A stretch of 52,857 bases of DNA from Chlorobiota bacterium (GCA_013152355.1 JAADGO010000127.1:1-52857), one strand, 5' to 3'. Counted from the first letter of the stretch, positions 42,026-52,400 are shown. Numbers and translations are program-made. The notes: generated from the letters alone by a model not told the origin.

Positions 42026-43547
42026 TTCTTTAAAAGAGATAGTCAACCAGTTGCTGATTTATTCACCGGAGCAACCCATTTTGTACACACGTCCGGTATT
42101 CTGGGGGTTGTTTGCAATAATTATGGGGTTATATTCATTCTTTTATAAAAAAAATTCCCTGCGTAACTTCTACCTGCTCGCCATAAGTTTATTCCTGTAT
42201 TACAAGACAAATGGAAGTTTCCTTTTCCTGTTAGTCTTCTCAGCAGTATTAAATTATATTTTCGGGCTTTTACTCCGCCCCGGCAGGAAAAAAGTTTTAC
42301 GGAAAGTATTCCTGGCTACTGGTATTGCTCTGAACTTGCTGGTTCTGGCTTATTTCAAATATGCTTATTTCTTCACCAGTTCATTTAATCAGTTTTTCCA
42401 TACGCAATTTGAGGTAGTCAACTGGCTTATTTTATGGGAAAATAAACTCAGCGGCTCTTCGTTTGATGCTTCAGTAATTCTATTGCCTGTAGGCATTTCA
42501 TTCTATACCTTCCAGGCTATAAGTTATATTGCCGATGTGTACAAACAAAGGGTTGAACCCGTAAAAAATATATTTGATTTTAGTTTTTACCTGGCTTTCT
42601 TCCCACAACTGGTAGCCGGGCCAATAGTTCGGGCATCAGCCTTTATTCCCCAGCTTTATAAGAAATATCAACTGACGAAGGCTGAATTCGGGCATGGGCT
42701 TTTCCTTATTTTAAAGGGCCTGGTAAAGAAGATCATTTTTGCAGATTATATCGCTGTGAATTTTGTCGACCGCGTATTTAATTCACCACTATCCTATTCA
42801 GGGGTCGAAAACATACTGGCTGTTTACGGTTATTCGCTTCAAATATATTGTGATTTCTCCGGGTACACCGATATTGCCATCGGGGTGGCACTGCTTATGG
42901 GTTTCAAATTGCCCATTAACTTTAATGAACCATATAAAGCAATCAGCCTGACAAATTTTTGGCGGCGCTGGCACATCTCGCTATCCCTGTGGTTGCGCGA
43001 TTACCTGTATATCCCTTTAGGGGGGAGCAGAAAAGGAAACTTCAGGACCTATGTGAATTTAATGATCACTATGGTTTTAGGGGGGTTGTGGCATGGTGCT
43101 AATTTACAATTTGTTATATGGGGGGCCATCCACGGGGTAGGATTGGTACTGGATAAAGTATGGCGTAAAATAACCGGACATCAACCTTATAAATTAAGGT
43201 GGCTGAAATACCTGGGTGTTTTTATAACATTTAACCTGGTTACATTTGCCTGGGTCTTTTTCAGGGCACAAAGCTGGGAAATTGTCAAACAATTCTTTTA
43301 TCAGGTTAAGTATCATTTCGATATTGGCATTTTACCAGGTATAATCAATGCCTATGCTTCTCCTTTTAGCATTGCCTTACTTGGGTATATCCTTGTATGG
43401 TTGCCTTTCAAAAGGAAAGAAAAAATACGTGGGTGGTTTATTAAAACCCCCACATTTGTAAAGTTGTTGATTACATTGCTGGTAGTGTTCCTGTTGTACC
43501 AGGCTACCAGCTCCCAGTTGCAGCCATTTATTTATTTTAGGTTTTAA
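42018..43547 (+). CDS. MBOAT-family O-acyltransferase (DltB/AlgI-like)
   Basis: FFPQLVAGPIVRASAFIPQ; SLTNFWRRWHISLSLWLRDYLYIPLGGSRKG; LGGLWHGANLQFVIWGAIHG. Confidence 0.95.
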   Translation: MSDSLKEIVNQLLIYSPEQPILYTRPVFWGLFAIIMGLYSFFYKKNSLRNFYLLAISLFLYYKTNGSFLFLLVFSAVLNYIFGLLLRPGRKKVLRKVFLATGIALNLLVLAYFKYAYFFTSSFNQFFHTQFEVVNWLILWENKLSGSSFDASVILLPVGISFYTFQAISYIADVYKQRVEPVKNIFDFSFYLAFFPQLVAGPIVRASAFIPQLYKKYQLTKAEFGHGLFLILKGLVKKIIFADYIAVNFVDRVFNSPLSYSGVENILAVYGYSLQIYCDFSGYTDIAIGVALLMGFKLPINFNEPYKAISLTNFWRRWHISLSLWLRDYLYIPLGGSRKGNFRTYVNLMITMVLGGLWHGANLQFVIWGAIHGVGLVLDKVWRKITGHQPYKLRWLKYLGVFITFNLVTFAWVFFRAQSWEIVKQFFYQVKYHFDIGILPGIINAYASPFSIALLGYILVWLPFKRKEKIRGWFIKTPTFVKLLITLLVVFLLYQATSSQLQPFIYFRF

Positions 43548-43562
43548 ATAACAGTTTCTTAA

Positions 43563-44975
43563 TCAAAACCCCAACCGGCAAACAGCTTCAGGGGTGGTCA
43601 GCCCTTCAAATTCCTCCAATGTCACAAAGCCCGATTTAATAGCGGCTTCTTTAATCGTAATTTTTTCAGATGCCGCTTTTTCGATAATCAGTCCGGCTTT
43701 TGAATACCCGATTTTAGGGATTAGGGCAGTTGCCGTTGCTGTCGAATTTTCAACGTTCTGCCTGCATCTTTCTTCGTTGGCAGTCATCCCTAAAATACAG
43801 TGCTCCCTGAAGATTGCCGTTGCATTAATCATGATGGATAAACTTTCCAGTAATGAATGGGCAATAAGGGGTAAAAACTGGTTCAGTTCTAAGTTACCCA
43901 GGCTACAAGCCTGTGCAATTACCATGTCGTGGCCCATGGTCAGCATGGCAGCTTGTGCAACTGCTTCGGGTATAACAGGGTTTACTTTCCCCGGCATGAT
44001 GGAGGACCCTGCCTGCATTTGGGGTAAATTGATTTCGCCCAATCCTGCATCAGGGCCGCTGGAAAGGAGCCGTAAGTCGTTGCTTATTTTTAAAAGGCTC
44101 GAAGCAGCAGCTTTTAAAATACCTGAAACCTCTACAAAAACATCGGTATTCTGAGTGCTGTCAATCAGGTTTTCACTTCGTGCCAGCCCGATATTGGTAA
44201 TTTCGCGCAGCCTGTCGGTTACCCTGAAGATGAACTGGCGTGGCGCCCCCATGCCTGTGCCGATTGCTGTGCCTCCAAGATTGACGGACCTTAGCCTTTC
44301 TTCGCATTTGTATATCCGCCAGCGGTCGCGGTTAAAGGCTTCGGCATAAGCACTCATTTCCCTGCCAAGGGTTGTCAGTACAGCATCCTGTAGCTGTGTG
44401 CGCCCGATTTTTACAATGTGGGCAAACTCCTTTTCTTTTTGTTGGAATGCCTCCTGCAACTCCAGTACGTTTTGTTCCAGCTCCCGGAATAACCTTATTG
44501 CTGCAATTTTTAGTGCGGTAGGGTAGGTGTCGTTAGTTGACTGGTGCAGGTTTATATCGTCTAACGGGGAAATAAAATCGTATTCTCCCGGTTTTCTACC
44601 TGCATGGCGGAGTGCCTGGTTGGCAATCACCTCATTTATATTCATGTTGGTAGAAGTTCCCGCGCCGCCCTGCAATGCATCTACAATAATATGTTTGTTC
44701 AATGCCCCTTCGGCCATTTCGCTGCAAGCCTGCAAAATAAAGGATGCTTTTTCTTTATTTTCCCAAAACCCAAGCAGGTCGTTGGTTTGCGCACAAGCCA
44801 GTTTAACTGCGCCGAAAGCTTTCACCAACTCAGTATGGACAGGCTTCCGGGCAATAGGGAAATTCTCAACTGCCCGGGCAGTGTGGATACCCCAAAGTGA
44901 ATCAATAGGTATATTTTTGCTTCCTAAAAGGTCGGTTTCAGTCCTGTAATTTTTCATCTTGTAAAAAATAAACAA
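43563..44975 (-). CDS. aspA: Aspartate ammonia-lyase
   Basis: signature GSSIMPGKVNPVIPE; ETDLLGSKNIPIDSLWGIHTARAVENF. Confidence 0.94.
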   Translation of the reverse strand: MFIFYKMKNYRTETDLLGSKNIPIDSLWGIHTARAVENFPIARKPVHTELVKAFGAVKLACAQTNDLLGFWENKEKASFILQACSEMAEGALNKHIIVDALQGGAGTSTNMNINEVIANQALRHAGRKPGEYDFISPLDDINLHQSTNDTYPTALKIAAIRLFRELEQNVLELQEAFQQKEKEFAHIVKIGRTQLQDAVLTTLGREMSAYAEAFNRDRWRIYKCEERLRSVNLGGTAIGTGMGAPRQFIFRVTDRLREITNIGLARSENLIDSTQNTDVFVEVSGILKAAASSLLKISNDLRLLSSGPDAGLGEINLPQMQAGSSIMPGKVNPVIPEAVAQAAMLTMGHDMVIAQACSLGNLELNQFLPLIAHSLLESLSIMINATAIFREHCILGMTANEERCRQNVENSTATATALIPKIGYSKAGLIIEKAASEKITIKEAAIKSGFVTLEEFEGLTTPEAVCRLGF

Positions 44976-45041
44976 GTTCGTTAAAAGGTCTCAGAATTGA
45001 CTCCGGTTTTTTACAGATTCCCCGCTTTACCCGGAATATCT

Positions 45042-46439
45042 TTAACAATATACATCATCTTTTCCTTGTTCCACCCTGTTTACCAATTTTATTGCCCGTT
45101 GTTTTACAAGCCCGCTCATTGAGTCAATCGAATCCTGAATTAGTTTGATGCCCACTGTTTTTGTTTTTGGGGAGGCATAGTTATGGAGGTATTCCATAAA
45201 CGAAGACAGGGCATTGGGTGCGCAGTGCAGTTTTATATCGCCCGGTTTTGCCAGGTCCATAAAATCTTGCCCGGTACGCCCAAGGCGGTAACAGGCTGTA
45301 CAGAATGAAGGTATGTAGCCCATTGACGCCACATCGCTGATCACCTCGTCTAACGGGCGGTGGTCGCCTAAACTAAACTGCCCGGAAATATCGTCTTCTG
45401 TTTCACTGTTGTACCCTCCCGGGTTTGTACGGCTGCCGGCAGAAATCTGGCTGACACCCAATGCAAAAGTCTCACGCCGCATTTTGGCAGTTTCACGTGT
45501 CGACATGATAATTCCTGTATAAGGAACAGCAAGGCGCAGGATGGCAACAATTTTACGGAAATCAATATCGGAAACAGCAAACGGTGGGTGTGAGGCTAAG
45601 TCGCTGCCTGTTGCCGGCTCCAGCCTGGGTACGCTTATCGTATGCGGGCCAATCCCGAATTTCTCTTCCAGCTCCCGGATATGCTGCATCATTGCCAGTA
45701 TTTCGAATCGGTAATCAAACAATCCGAAAAGGATACCGATCCCCACATCATCAATCCCGGCTTCCATGGCACGGTGCAATGACCAGCCCCTCCAGTTATA
45801 ATCTTTCTTTTTACCACCAATATGGACTTTGCTATATGTTTCACGGTGGTATGTTTCCTGGAATATCTGGTAAGTCCCGATACCCTCACTTTTTAAAGCC
45901 TTGAATTCTTCGGTTTTGAGGGGTGCAACATTCACATTAACCCTTCTTATTTCTCCATGCTCCGACTTTACACCGTATATGGTTTTTATTGAATCCAGCA
46001 CATATTGGAAGCCCCGGGTTGGGTACGACTCGCCAGCCACCATTAATATACGCTTGTGCCCCTGGTTTATTAATATTTGTACCTCGCGGGCAATTTGTTC
46101 CTGAGTTAGTGCATTTCGTACTATTGCTTTATTCGTAGCCCTGAATGCACAATACAGGCATTCGTTTGCACACAGGTTGGAAATATACAAAGGGGCAAAC
46201 AGGACAAGCCGTTTCCCATAAATTGTTTCTTTTACTTTATTGGCAGTATTGAAAAGCTCTTTTATCAGTTCCGGGTCGCTGATACCCGTTAACACTGCAA
46301 CATCGTCCATGCTGAGCCCTTTCATCTCGGCAGCTTTGGCGAGCACTTCTTTTACTTTTACAGCATCAGCAACTTTATGGGCTTCCAAAACTTCCCATAT
46401 TTTTTTCTCATTGATAAAATCGGCAGGTACGTTGTACAT
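45042..46439 (-). CDS. hydG: [FeFe]-hydrogenase maturase HydG
   Basis: Radical SAM CANECLYC (CX3CX2C) and C-terminal CX2CX22C (CTACYRLGRTGQDFMDLAKPGDIKLHC). Confidence 0.94.
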   Translation of the reverse strand: MYNVPADFINEKKIWEVLEAHKVADAVKVKEVLAKAAEMKGLSMDDVAVLTGISDPELIKELFNTANKVKETIYGKRLVLFAPLYISNLCANECLYCAFRATNKAIVRNALTQEQIAREVQILINQGHKRILMVAGESYPTRGFQYVLDSIKTIYGVKSEHGEIRRVNVNVAPLKTEEFKALKSEGIGTYQIFQETYHRETYSKVHIGGKKKDYNWRGWSLHRAMEAGIDDVGIGILFGLFDYRFEILAMMQHIRELEEKFGIGPHTISVPRLEPATGSDLASHPPFAVSDIDFRKIVAILRLAVPYTGIIMSTRETAKMRRETFALGVSQISAGSRTNPGGYNSETEDDISGQFSLGDHRPLDEVISDVASMGYIPSFCTACYRLGRTGQDFMDLAKPGDIKLHCAPNALSSFMEYLHNYASPKTKTVGIKLIQDSIDSMSGLVKQRAIKLVNRVEQGKDDVYC

Positions 46440-46479
46440 GGATTCTTTATTTAACTTTAAACAACTTTTATGCAGGTAA

Positions 46480-46731
46480 TTACTTTTTTGCTAATCCTGA
46501 TTTTACAGATATCCCCTGAATGGCCCCCAGTTTCCCGGTTATGCTCCCCAATTCATCAGGAGTGGCATCAATAACGAGGGTGATAATTGAAGTGTCCCCT
46601 TTGGCATTGGGCAGCCCGGTCCGTGCAAGGATCAGGTTTGAGAACTCACTTAAAATGGTGTTGACGATTCCGGCACACTTTTCACGGTCGTCAATAATAA
46701 TTCCAACAAAACCAATACGTTTATTATTCAT
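46480..46731 (-). CDS. TM1266-type ACT-domain regulator of [FeFe]-hydrogenase system
   Basis: MNNKRIGFVGIIIDDREKCAGIVNTILSEFSNLILARTGLPNAKGDTSIITLVIDATPDELGSITGKLG; between hydG and hydE. Confidence 0.85.
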   Translation of the reverse strand: MNNKRIGFVGIIIDDREKCAGIVNTILSEFSNLILARTGLPNAKGDTSIITLVIDATPDELGSITGKLGAIQGISVKSGLAKK

Positions 46732-46967
46732 ACTATTAAAGTTTACGCGGGAAAGTGGAACAGGTAGGGTATAAGGATAAACCAGCAGTTTTTGCTTCTT
46801 TATCCTCCCTAAAGTCAGCCCAAAAGCCTTCCCGCAGGATTTTGGCTCAAAAATACACAGAACTTTTACAATTGATTATGATAATTACCCGGTTTATTTT
46901 ATGTTATTAAATATAAATTGTACCGGATTTGATTGTAGTTTACCAGGAGCAATTAATTTTGCTGTGT

Positions 46968-48053
46968 ATGAAAATGATTGAAGATATTTTAACGAAGAAG
47001 GATCTTACCAGGCAGGATTTGATATTACTGCTTCAGGCAAAAGGAGACGACAGGAGGAAATTGTTTGAAAGGTCATCGCAGGTAAAAAAAGAGGTGGTTG
47101 GCAACAAAGCCTATTTCCGGGGATTGATCGAGTTTTCAAATATTTGCTCTAAAGATTGCCTTTACTGTGGAATCAGGAAAAGTAATGAAAAAGTATTCCG
47201 TTACGAAGCAACCGATGAGGAAATACTGGAGGCGTGTGATTTTGCTTACCGTAACCGTTTTGCCTCGGTTGTTTTACAATCGGGCGAGTTGTCGTCTCCG
47301 GCATTTACAAAACGGGTAGCCAGTTTGCTGAAGCAGATTAAGAAGCTGTCGGACAATGGGTTGGGGATTACTTTGAGTTGTGGGGAGCAGACGCGTGAAA
47401 CGTATGCACTTTGGAGAGAAAGTGGTGCCCACCGCTATTTGTTGCGCATTGAATCATCTGACCCCGGTTTGTATTATAAAATCCATCCTCAAGACGAAAG
47501 GCATTCTTTTGAAAAAAGGTTAGAGGCTTTGAGTTTGTTAAGAGAAACCGGTTACCAGGTTGGTACGGGGGTAATGATTGGTTTGCCATTCCAGACAATG
47601 GAGAGCCTGGTTAACGATTTAGTGTTTTTTAAGGAACAGGATATTGATATGTGTGGGATGGGCCCCTACATCGAGCATGAGGATACACCTTTGTACAAAT
47701 ACCGTGGGGAGTTAATGCCCAAACAGGAAAGGTTTGACCTGACTTTAAATATGATTGCTTCGTTACGTTTGTTAATGCCCGATATTAATATGGTCGCTGC
47801 CACTGCATTGCAGGCAATTGACCCTGCCGGGCGCGAAAAGGCTCTGGCTGTCGGGGCAAATGTAATTATGCCTAACCTAACGCCCTGCGAGTACCGGAAA
47901 GAATACCAGTTGTATGAAGACAAACCCTGCCTGGATGAAGATGCCGAGCTTTGCCGCAATTGCCTGGAGGCCCGGGTAGAGCTGGCTGGGAGCGAGATAG
48001 GTTATGGCGAATGGGGCGACTCAAAACACTATTTTACCAGAATGGGCCTCTAA
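46968..48053 (+). CDS. hydE: [FeFe]-hydrogenase maturase HydE
   Basis: FSNICSKDCLYCGIRKSNEKVFRY; VVLQSGE; GMGPYIEHEDTPL. Confidence 0.92.
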   Translation: MKMIEDILTKKDLTRQDLILLLQAKGDDRRKLFERSSQVKKEVVGNKAYFRGLIEFSNICSKDCLYCGIRKSNEKVFRYEATDEEILEACDFAYRNRFASVVLQSGELSSPAFTKRVASLLKQIKKLSDNGLGITLSCGEQTRETYALWRESGAHRYLLRIESSDPGLYYKIHPQDERHSFEKRLEALSLLRETGYQVGTGVMIGLPFQTMESLVNDLVFFKEQDIDMCGMGPYIEHEDTPLYKYRGELMPKQERFDLTLNMIASLRLLMPDINMVAATALQAIDPAGREKALAVGANVIMPNLTPCEYRKEYQLYEDKPCLDEDAELCRNCLEARVELAGSEIGYGEWGDSKHYFTRMGL

Positions 48054-48080
48054 GAAGCTGTCTGAGCTTTGTTTTTTTAC

Positions 48081-48162
48081 CGGGTGCGGAGGTTTTTAAC
48101 CTCCGTTTATGTGGATCAAAATTGCTGTTATTCAGCGGGTGTTGCGGTTTTTAACCGCAAAT
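48081..48162. repeat. Pair of REP-like hairpins
   Basis: CGGGTGCGGAGGTTTTTAACCTCCG (48081-48105) and CGGGTGTTGCGGTTTTTAACCGCAA (ends 48160). Confidence 0.7.
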
Positions 48163-48196
48163 CTGTAAGTTGAAAACTTCCACACCCATAAAGTTA

Positions 48197-49519
48197 CTAT
48201 TGAATTAGTATCTTCCTGGTTGCGACTCGCCTCTTATTTTCAATTTTAAACAGGTATGTGCCTGCTTTAAAATTAGTCAAAGGCAAATTTGTAATCTGAT
48301 TCACTATCCGTCTATTCAATATAAGCCTTCCTTTTAGATCATAAACCTGTAAATAACAATTCTCGGGATTCTCTACATTTATTGTAACCTGCTTATGAGC
48401 AGGATTTGGGAATATAGTTAAATTGGCAAGTTCAAATTTTTCAATTCCTGTACTTTCTCCCAAATAATAATAGTATGCCTTAGTGTCAAGCTTAAGTTGG
48501 CCTGACTGGCTATCCCAGTTATATTTGCTATCCAGTCGCACCTTGCCATTAAAATATGAATAGGTATTTAACTCTAACGGGTCCCATTCGGTAGTTTGAG
48601 GATTCCACGAATACCTGCCGGATGTGTCAATAAGTCCTTCCCCATTGTAACTTCTAAATGACATTTGCGAAAGGAACCAGGTATGTTCGGTCTGGTTTCT
48701 ACCATAATTTGTAGTAACATCCTTTAGCTTATCTTCATGGTATTGATTAACACTTTTTGATATTGTATCCCAACCCGATGTCCCATAATTCCAGAGAAAG
48801 ATATACGTTGAATCGTTGTAATCGCCGGTATAGTAATTTACAATCCTCGATTGAGTCAACCATTTGGATTGTTGCTCATCCCATGTGAAAAAATCACTTT
48901 GAACCCTGTTCCCGTTCTCATCAAAATGATAAACATTTTTACTTGAATTTTTCCATGCCGAGATGTTAGTATCAAATAAATAATTTATCGAACAGGTATC
49001 GTTCCCCTGCGTATCGAAATAATTTATATCCCTGAAAGCATATAACCAACTGCTAGACAATGAATCCTGCCTATATGTGATAATGGAATCGGGAGGTGAA
49101 AAACCGGAAAAATACTTTTCTTCTTTTAATAATAGCACCCATGATGAGTCAATCCAGTCATAGGAGGTCATAATCTGTTTATTTTGTTCGTGTTCAAAGT
49201 CCATTTTAAAATCACGGATTGAATCGGCAGTAAGGGTACTTTTCAACGAACCCGGTGAATAGCCCGGTATGAAAATATCACTGGTTATTAAATACCAGAT
49301 AATAGATTTAAGGTCTTTCGTCCCATTCTGGCCACTTGTTGATTCTTTGTCAAAAGTTTTTACCACATCTTTATGATCGGGTTGAGATGCCAAAGATGAA
49401 TAATCGGAGGACGGATAAACCAATATTCCTAATGGCTCGTTATTTGATGCTGCTGCTGAAGAAAACAGTATTGAGACGTAAACTACGAAGGCAATAATCA
49501 TCTGTGCGTTTTTTTTCAT
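48197..49519 (-). CDS. Secreted repeat protein with T9SS C-terminal sorting domain
   Basis: Repeats of type DEQQSKWLTQSRIVNYY / GTSGWDTISKSVNQY; C-terminus LTIFPNPAHKQVTINV...ATRKILIQ. Confidence 0.85.
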   Translation of the reverse strand: MKKNAQMIIAFVVYVSILFSSAAASNNEPLGILVYPSSDYSSLASQPDHKDVVKTFDKESTSGQNGTKDLKSIIWYLITSDIFIPGYSPGSLKSTLTADSIRDFKMDFEHEQNKQIMTSYDWIDSSWVLLLKEEKYFSGFSPPDSIITYRQDSLSSSWLYAFRDINYFDTQGNDTCSINYLFDTNISAWKNSSKNVYHFDENGNRVQSDFFTWDEQQSKWLTQSRIVNYYTGDYNDSTYIFLWNYGTSGWDTISKSVNQYHEDKLKDVTTNYGRNQTEHTWFLSQMSFRSYNGEGLIDTSGRYSWNPQTTEWDPLELNTYSYFNGKVRLDSKYNWDSQSGQLKLDTKAYYYYLGESTGIEKFELANLTIFPNPAHKQVTINVENPENCYLQVYDLKGRLILNRRIVNQITNLPLTNFKAGTYLFKIENKRRVATRKILIQ

Positions 49520-49622
49520 GATGGTTAATTTTGCATGTGTGTATAAAACTACTGAAAATCAGGCTGTTTTCAATATGTCTGATATAATTTAAAATGATTC
49601 TTGCTTCTATTCTTCTTTTTTC

Positions 49623-49745
49623 GATGCCGGAGGTATCACATATTTATAGAAACAGGCAAATACAAAGGAGTACGACCCCGGCTGGGGTCGCATATTTGGC
49701 AATATTTATTACCTTGCTGTAAATATGCAAACCCTCCGGGTTTAG
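49623..49745. repeat. Cluster of REP-like hairpins
   Basis: CCGGAGGTATCACATATTTATAGAAA; CGACCCC-ggct-GGGGTCG-CATATTT; AAACCC-tcc-GGGTTT. Confidence 0.6.
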
Positions 49746-49802
49746 GTTAAAACTATTGTAAAAATAAAGTTTAAACAGCTTCTAAGTTTTGTTTTTTGTG
49801 AG

Positions 49803-50729
49803 ATGCAGATAAAATATAATACCATTACGATCCTTGGGGCAACTGCTTCCGGGAAAACCGGACTGGCGGCACAGCTGGCAGCAAGGTTAAATGGCGAAGT
49901 TATATCGGCCGATTCACGCCAGGTATACAGAGGTATGGATATAGGTACCGGGAAAGACTACGGTGATTATATTGTTGACGGCAAGGAAATACCCTGCCAT
50001 TTAGTGGATATTGTCGATGCAGGGTATCAATACAACGTTTTCGAATACCAGCGCGATTTCCTGAAGGTTTTTGAAGATATTACTTCCCGTGGGAAATTGC
50101 CGGTGATTTGTGGTGGTAGCGGTATGTATATCGAAGCTGTTTTAAAAGATTATAAATTAATACAGGTGCCGCATAATGAAAAGTTAAGGGAAGAGCTATC
50201 GGGCAAAACTTTGCAGGAACTTTCGGAGATACTGAAGGGGTTAAGGGCTGATTTGCATAATATTACTGATATTGAAAATGAGAAGCGGGCATTACGGGCC
50301 ATCGAAATAGAGGCTTATTATAAAGAGAATCCTGAAATTGATGTAAGAATGCCTGAAATCAACAGCCTCAATATAGGTGTTAAATTCGACAGGCTTTCGC
50401 GAAGGAGGCGGATCACCGCCCGGCTGGAGCAACGCCTGAAGGAGGGGATGCTGGATGAGGTTCAAAAACTATTAGGCAGCGGTATAAAACCAGAGGCATT
50501 GATTTATTACGGGCTGGAATACAAATACCTCACGCAACATCTGACCGGGGAGATTACCTACAAAGAGATGTTTGAAAAACTGAACACTGCCATCCACCGG
50601 TTTGCCAAACGCCAAATGACCTGGTTCCGGCGGATGGAACGGCAGGGTACTGTCATCCATTGGCTTGATGGTTATATGCCCATGGAGGAGAAGCTGGAGC
50701 GGGTAACGGGTTTACTTTACAAAGATTGA
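49803..50729 (+). CDS. miaA: tRNA dimethylallyltransferase
   Basis: ILGATASGKTGLAAQLAARLNGEVISADSRQVYRGMDIGTGKD; RFAKRQMTWFRR. Confidence 0.97.
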   Translation: MQIKYNTITILGATASGKTGLAAQLAARLNGEVISADSRQVYRGMDIGTGKDYGDYIVDGKEIPCHLVDIVDAGYQYNVFEYQRDFLKVFEDITSRGKLPVICGGSGMYIEAVLKDYKLIQVPHNEKLREELSGKTLQELSEILKGLRADLHNITDIENEKRALRAIEIEAYYKENPEIDVRMPEINSLNIGVKFDRLSRRRRITARLEQRLKEGMLDEVQKLLGSGIKPEALIYYGLEYKYLTQHLTGEITYKEMFEKLNTAIHRFAKRQMTWFRRMERQGTVIHWLDGYMPMEEKLERVTGLLYKD

Positions 50730-50795
50730 GTTTATAGACGGGCACTATTTATAGTGGAATCATAACTGCCGGCTACATTCGGTGAATAATCCCTG

Positions 50796-51524
50796 CTAAC
50801 GGGCCTTCCAAACAAGCCTGGCCCTTACCAGGTCTGCCCCATCGCTTTCGCGGATTACGCTGCAAATATGGTTGTTTTCATCAATGAATTGCTTTTTCAC
50901 GGCAAGCCGGTCGTTTGGCATACCTTCTTTTACAAAATTTATCTCGTATTCTGCCAGTTCATTATTTTCATGGAAGTCGAAACAGTAGCTGTCAATAATG
51001 CGTTCGATGTAGCGGGCAGTGCTGAAATGCTGATTGATATCTATTTCATTGAACCTGACAGTTGTAAACTCAGGGTTGTCTGATGAATCGGGGCTTTTTA
51101 CTTTTCCGGCATCTTTACCAAAAATACTCTCTCCGTAGGTTTGGAAATGTGTCAGTTGGTTTAGGCGGTGAATCTTTTTTGTTTCAATATTTAATGCCAG
51201 CCAACTGCTTGTAGCCTCAATAATACGTTGCCCTTTTGTATCGGTAAACAGGAAATCACGGTAGCCATAAAACCCGTCTGTCCCACGCGACCATGTCTCC
51301 AGCTTGAAACTTTCCTTCCATTTGGGGCGTTGTTTTATTTTCACCAACAATCGTGAAAGTATCCAAAATAACTGCCCTTCGCGTAACTGGTCGTAACCAA
51401 AACCCATCATATTGGCATGTTCCCACGCCATTTCCTGCATTTGGTAAAACATAAACGATGTGGATAGTTTCCCAAACCTGTCGATGTGAAATGATTTAGT
51501 CGTTAGTTGTTTTTCAAGCTTCAT
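50796..51524 (-). CDS. Acyl-ACP thioesterase (FatA/B-like)
   Basis: FHIDRFGKLSTSFMFYQMQEMAWEHANMMGFGY; WSRGTDGFYGYRDFL; ATG at 51524 (MKLEKQ) preferred. Confidence 0.88.
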   Translation of the reverse strand: MKLEKQLTTKSFHIDRFGKLSTSFMFYQMQEMAWEHANMMGFGYDQLREGQLFWILSRLLVKIKQRPKWKESFKLETWSRGTDGFYGYRDFLFTDTKGQRIIEATSSWLALNIETKKIHRLNQLTHFQTYGESIFGKDAGKVKSPDSSDNPEFTTVRFNEIDINQHFSTARYIERIIDSYCFDFHENNELAEYEINFVKEGMPNDRLAVKKQFIDENNHICSVIRESDGADLVRARLVWKAR

Positions 51525-51620
51525 CTTAAATCTTTTTTCGTAAAACTTTTGTGCTAAATTATTGTTCCATTTTGAAAAACTATTACGATTAACCATTTTT
51601 GCAGCAAATAAATATTTAGG

Positions 51621-52400
51621 ATGAGCGATATTGTCATAAAAAATGCAAAGCAGATTGAAGGGATAAGGAATAGCAGCCGGCTTGCTGCCAGTGCTTTGGA
51701 TTTTGTCGAAGAATATATCCGGCCCGGTATTTCATCCGGGTTCCTTGATCAGAAAATAGAAGGATTTATTATCAGCCATGGGGCAACACCCGCCACCAAA
51801 GGCTACAACGGGTACCCAAAATCGAGTTGTATCTCGCTTAACGAGGTGGTTTGCCATGGTATCCCTTCAGAAAAAATTATCTTAAAAGAAGGGGATATCT
51901 TAAATATAGACATTACTACTATTTTAAACGGGTATTACGGCGACACCTCCCGGATGTTTATGGTTGGAGAAGTAAGCCCCGCTGCCTTAAACCTGGTTGA
52001 AGTAACAAAACATTGCCTTGACCTGGGTATTATGCAGGTTTTCCCGGGCAATTATTTTGGCAATATTGGCTTCGTAATAAACAGGTATGCCAAATCGAAA
52101 GGCTACTCGGTTGTTTACGAATATTGCGGGCACGGCGTAGGGTTGCAATTCCATGAGGCACCCCAGGTCGACCATGCAGCAAGGCGCAATTCCGGTGAGC
52201 TGATGAGGCCGGGAATGACTTTTACCATTGAGCCCATGATCAATGCCGGAAGAGCATCGACTGTTATTGATAAAAAGGACGGCTGGACTGCCCGCACTGC
52301 CGACAATAAACTATCAGCCCAATTTGAACATACAGTGCTGGTAACGAATTCAGGCTTTGAGGTATTAACCGATATCCATGAAGAATATTCCCATATATAA
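51621..52400 (+). CDS. map: Methionine aminopeptidase, type I
   Basis: CISLNEVVCHGIPSE; NIDITTILNGYYGDTSRMFMVG; YCGHGVGLQFHEAPQV. Confidence 0.96.
   Translation: MSDIVIKNAKQIEGIRNSSRLAASALDFVEEYIRPGISSGFLDQKIEGFIISHGATPATKGYNGYPKSSCISLNEVVCHGIPSEKIILKEGDILNIDITTILNGYYGDTSRMFMVGEVSPAALNLVEVTKHCLDLGIMQVFPGNYFGNIGFVINRYAKSKGYSVVYEYCGHGVGLQFHEAPQVDHAARRNSGELMRPGMTFTIEPMINAGRASTVIDKKDGWTARTADNKLSAQFEHTVLVTNSGFEVLTDIHEEYSHI

Noticed and set aside
46740-46900. Apparently open minus-strand frame upstream of the TM1266 regulator (…KSCGKAFGLTLGRIKKQKLLVYPYTLPVPLSRVNFNS)
   Set aside because: No clear start and no recognisable family; the regulator starts well at MNNKRIGFVGII, so this is likely 5' UTR.
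48051-49785. Region with the T9SS repeat protein flanked by inverted AGAAGCTGT / ACAGCTTCT as a possible mobile unit
   Set aside because: Only a ~9-bp match and no target duplication; could be chance or degenerate copies of the dispersed TIR motif.
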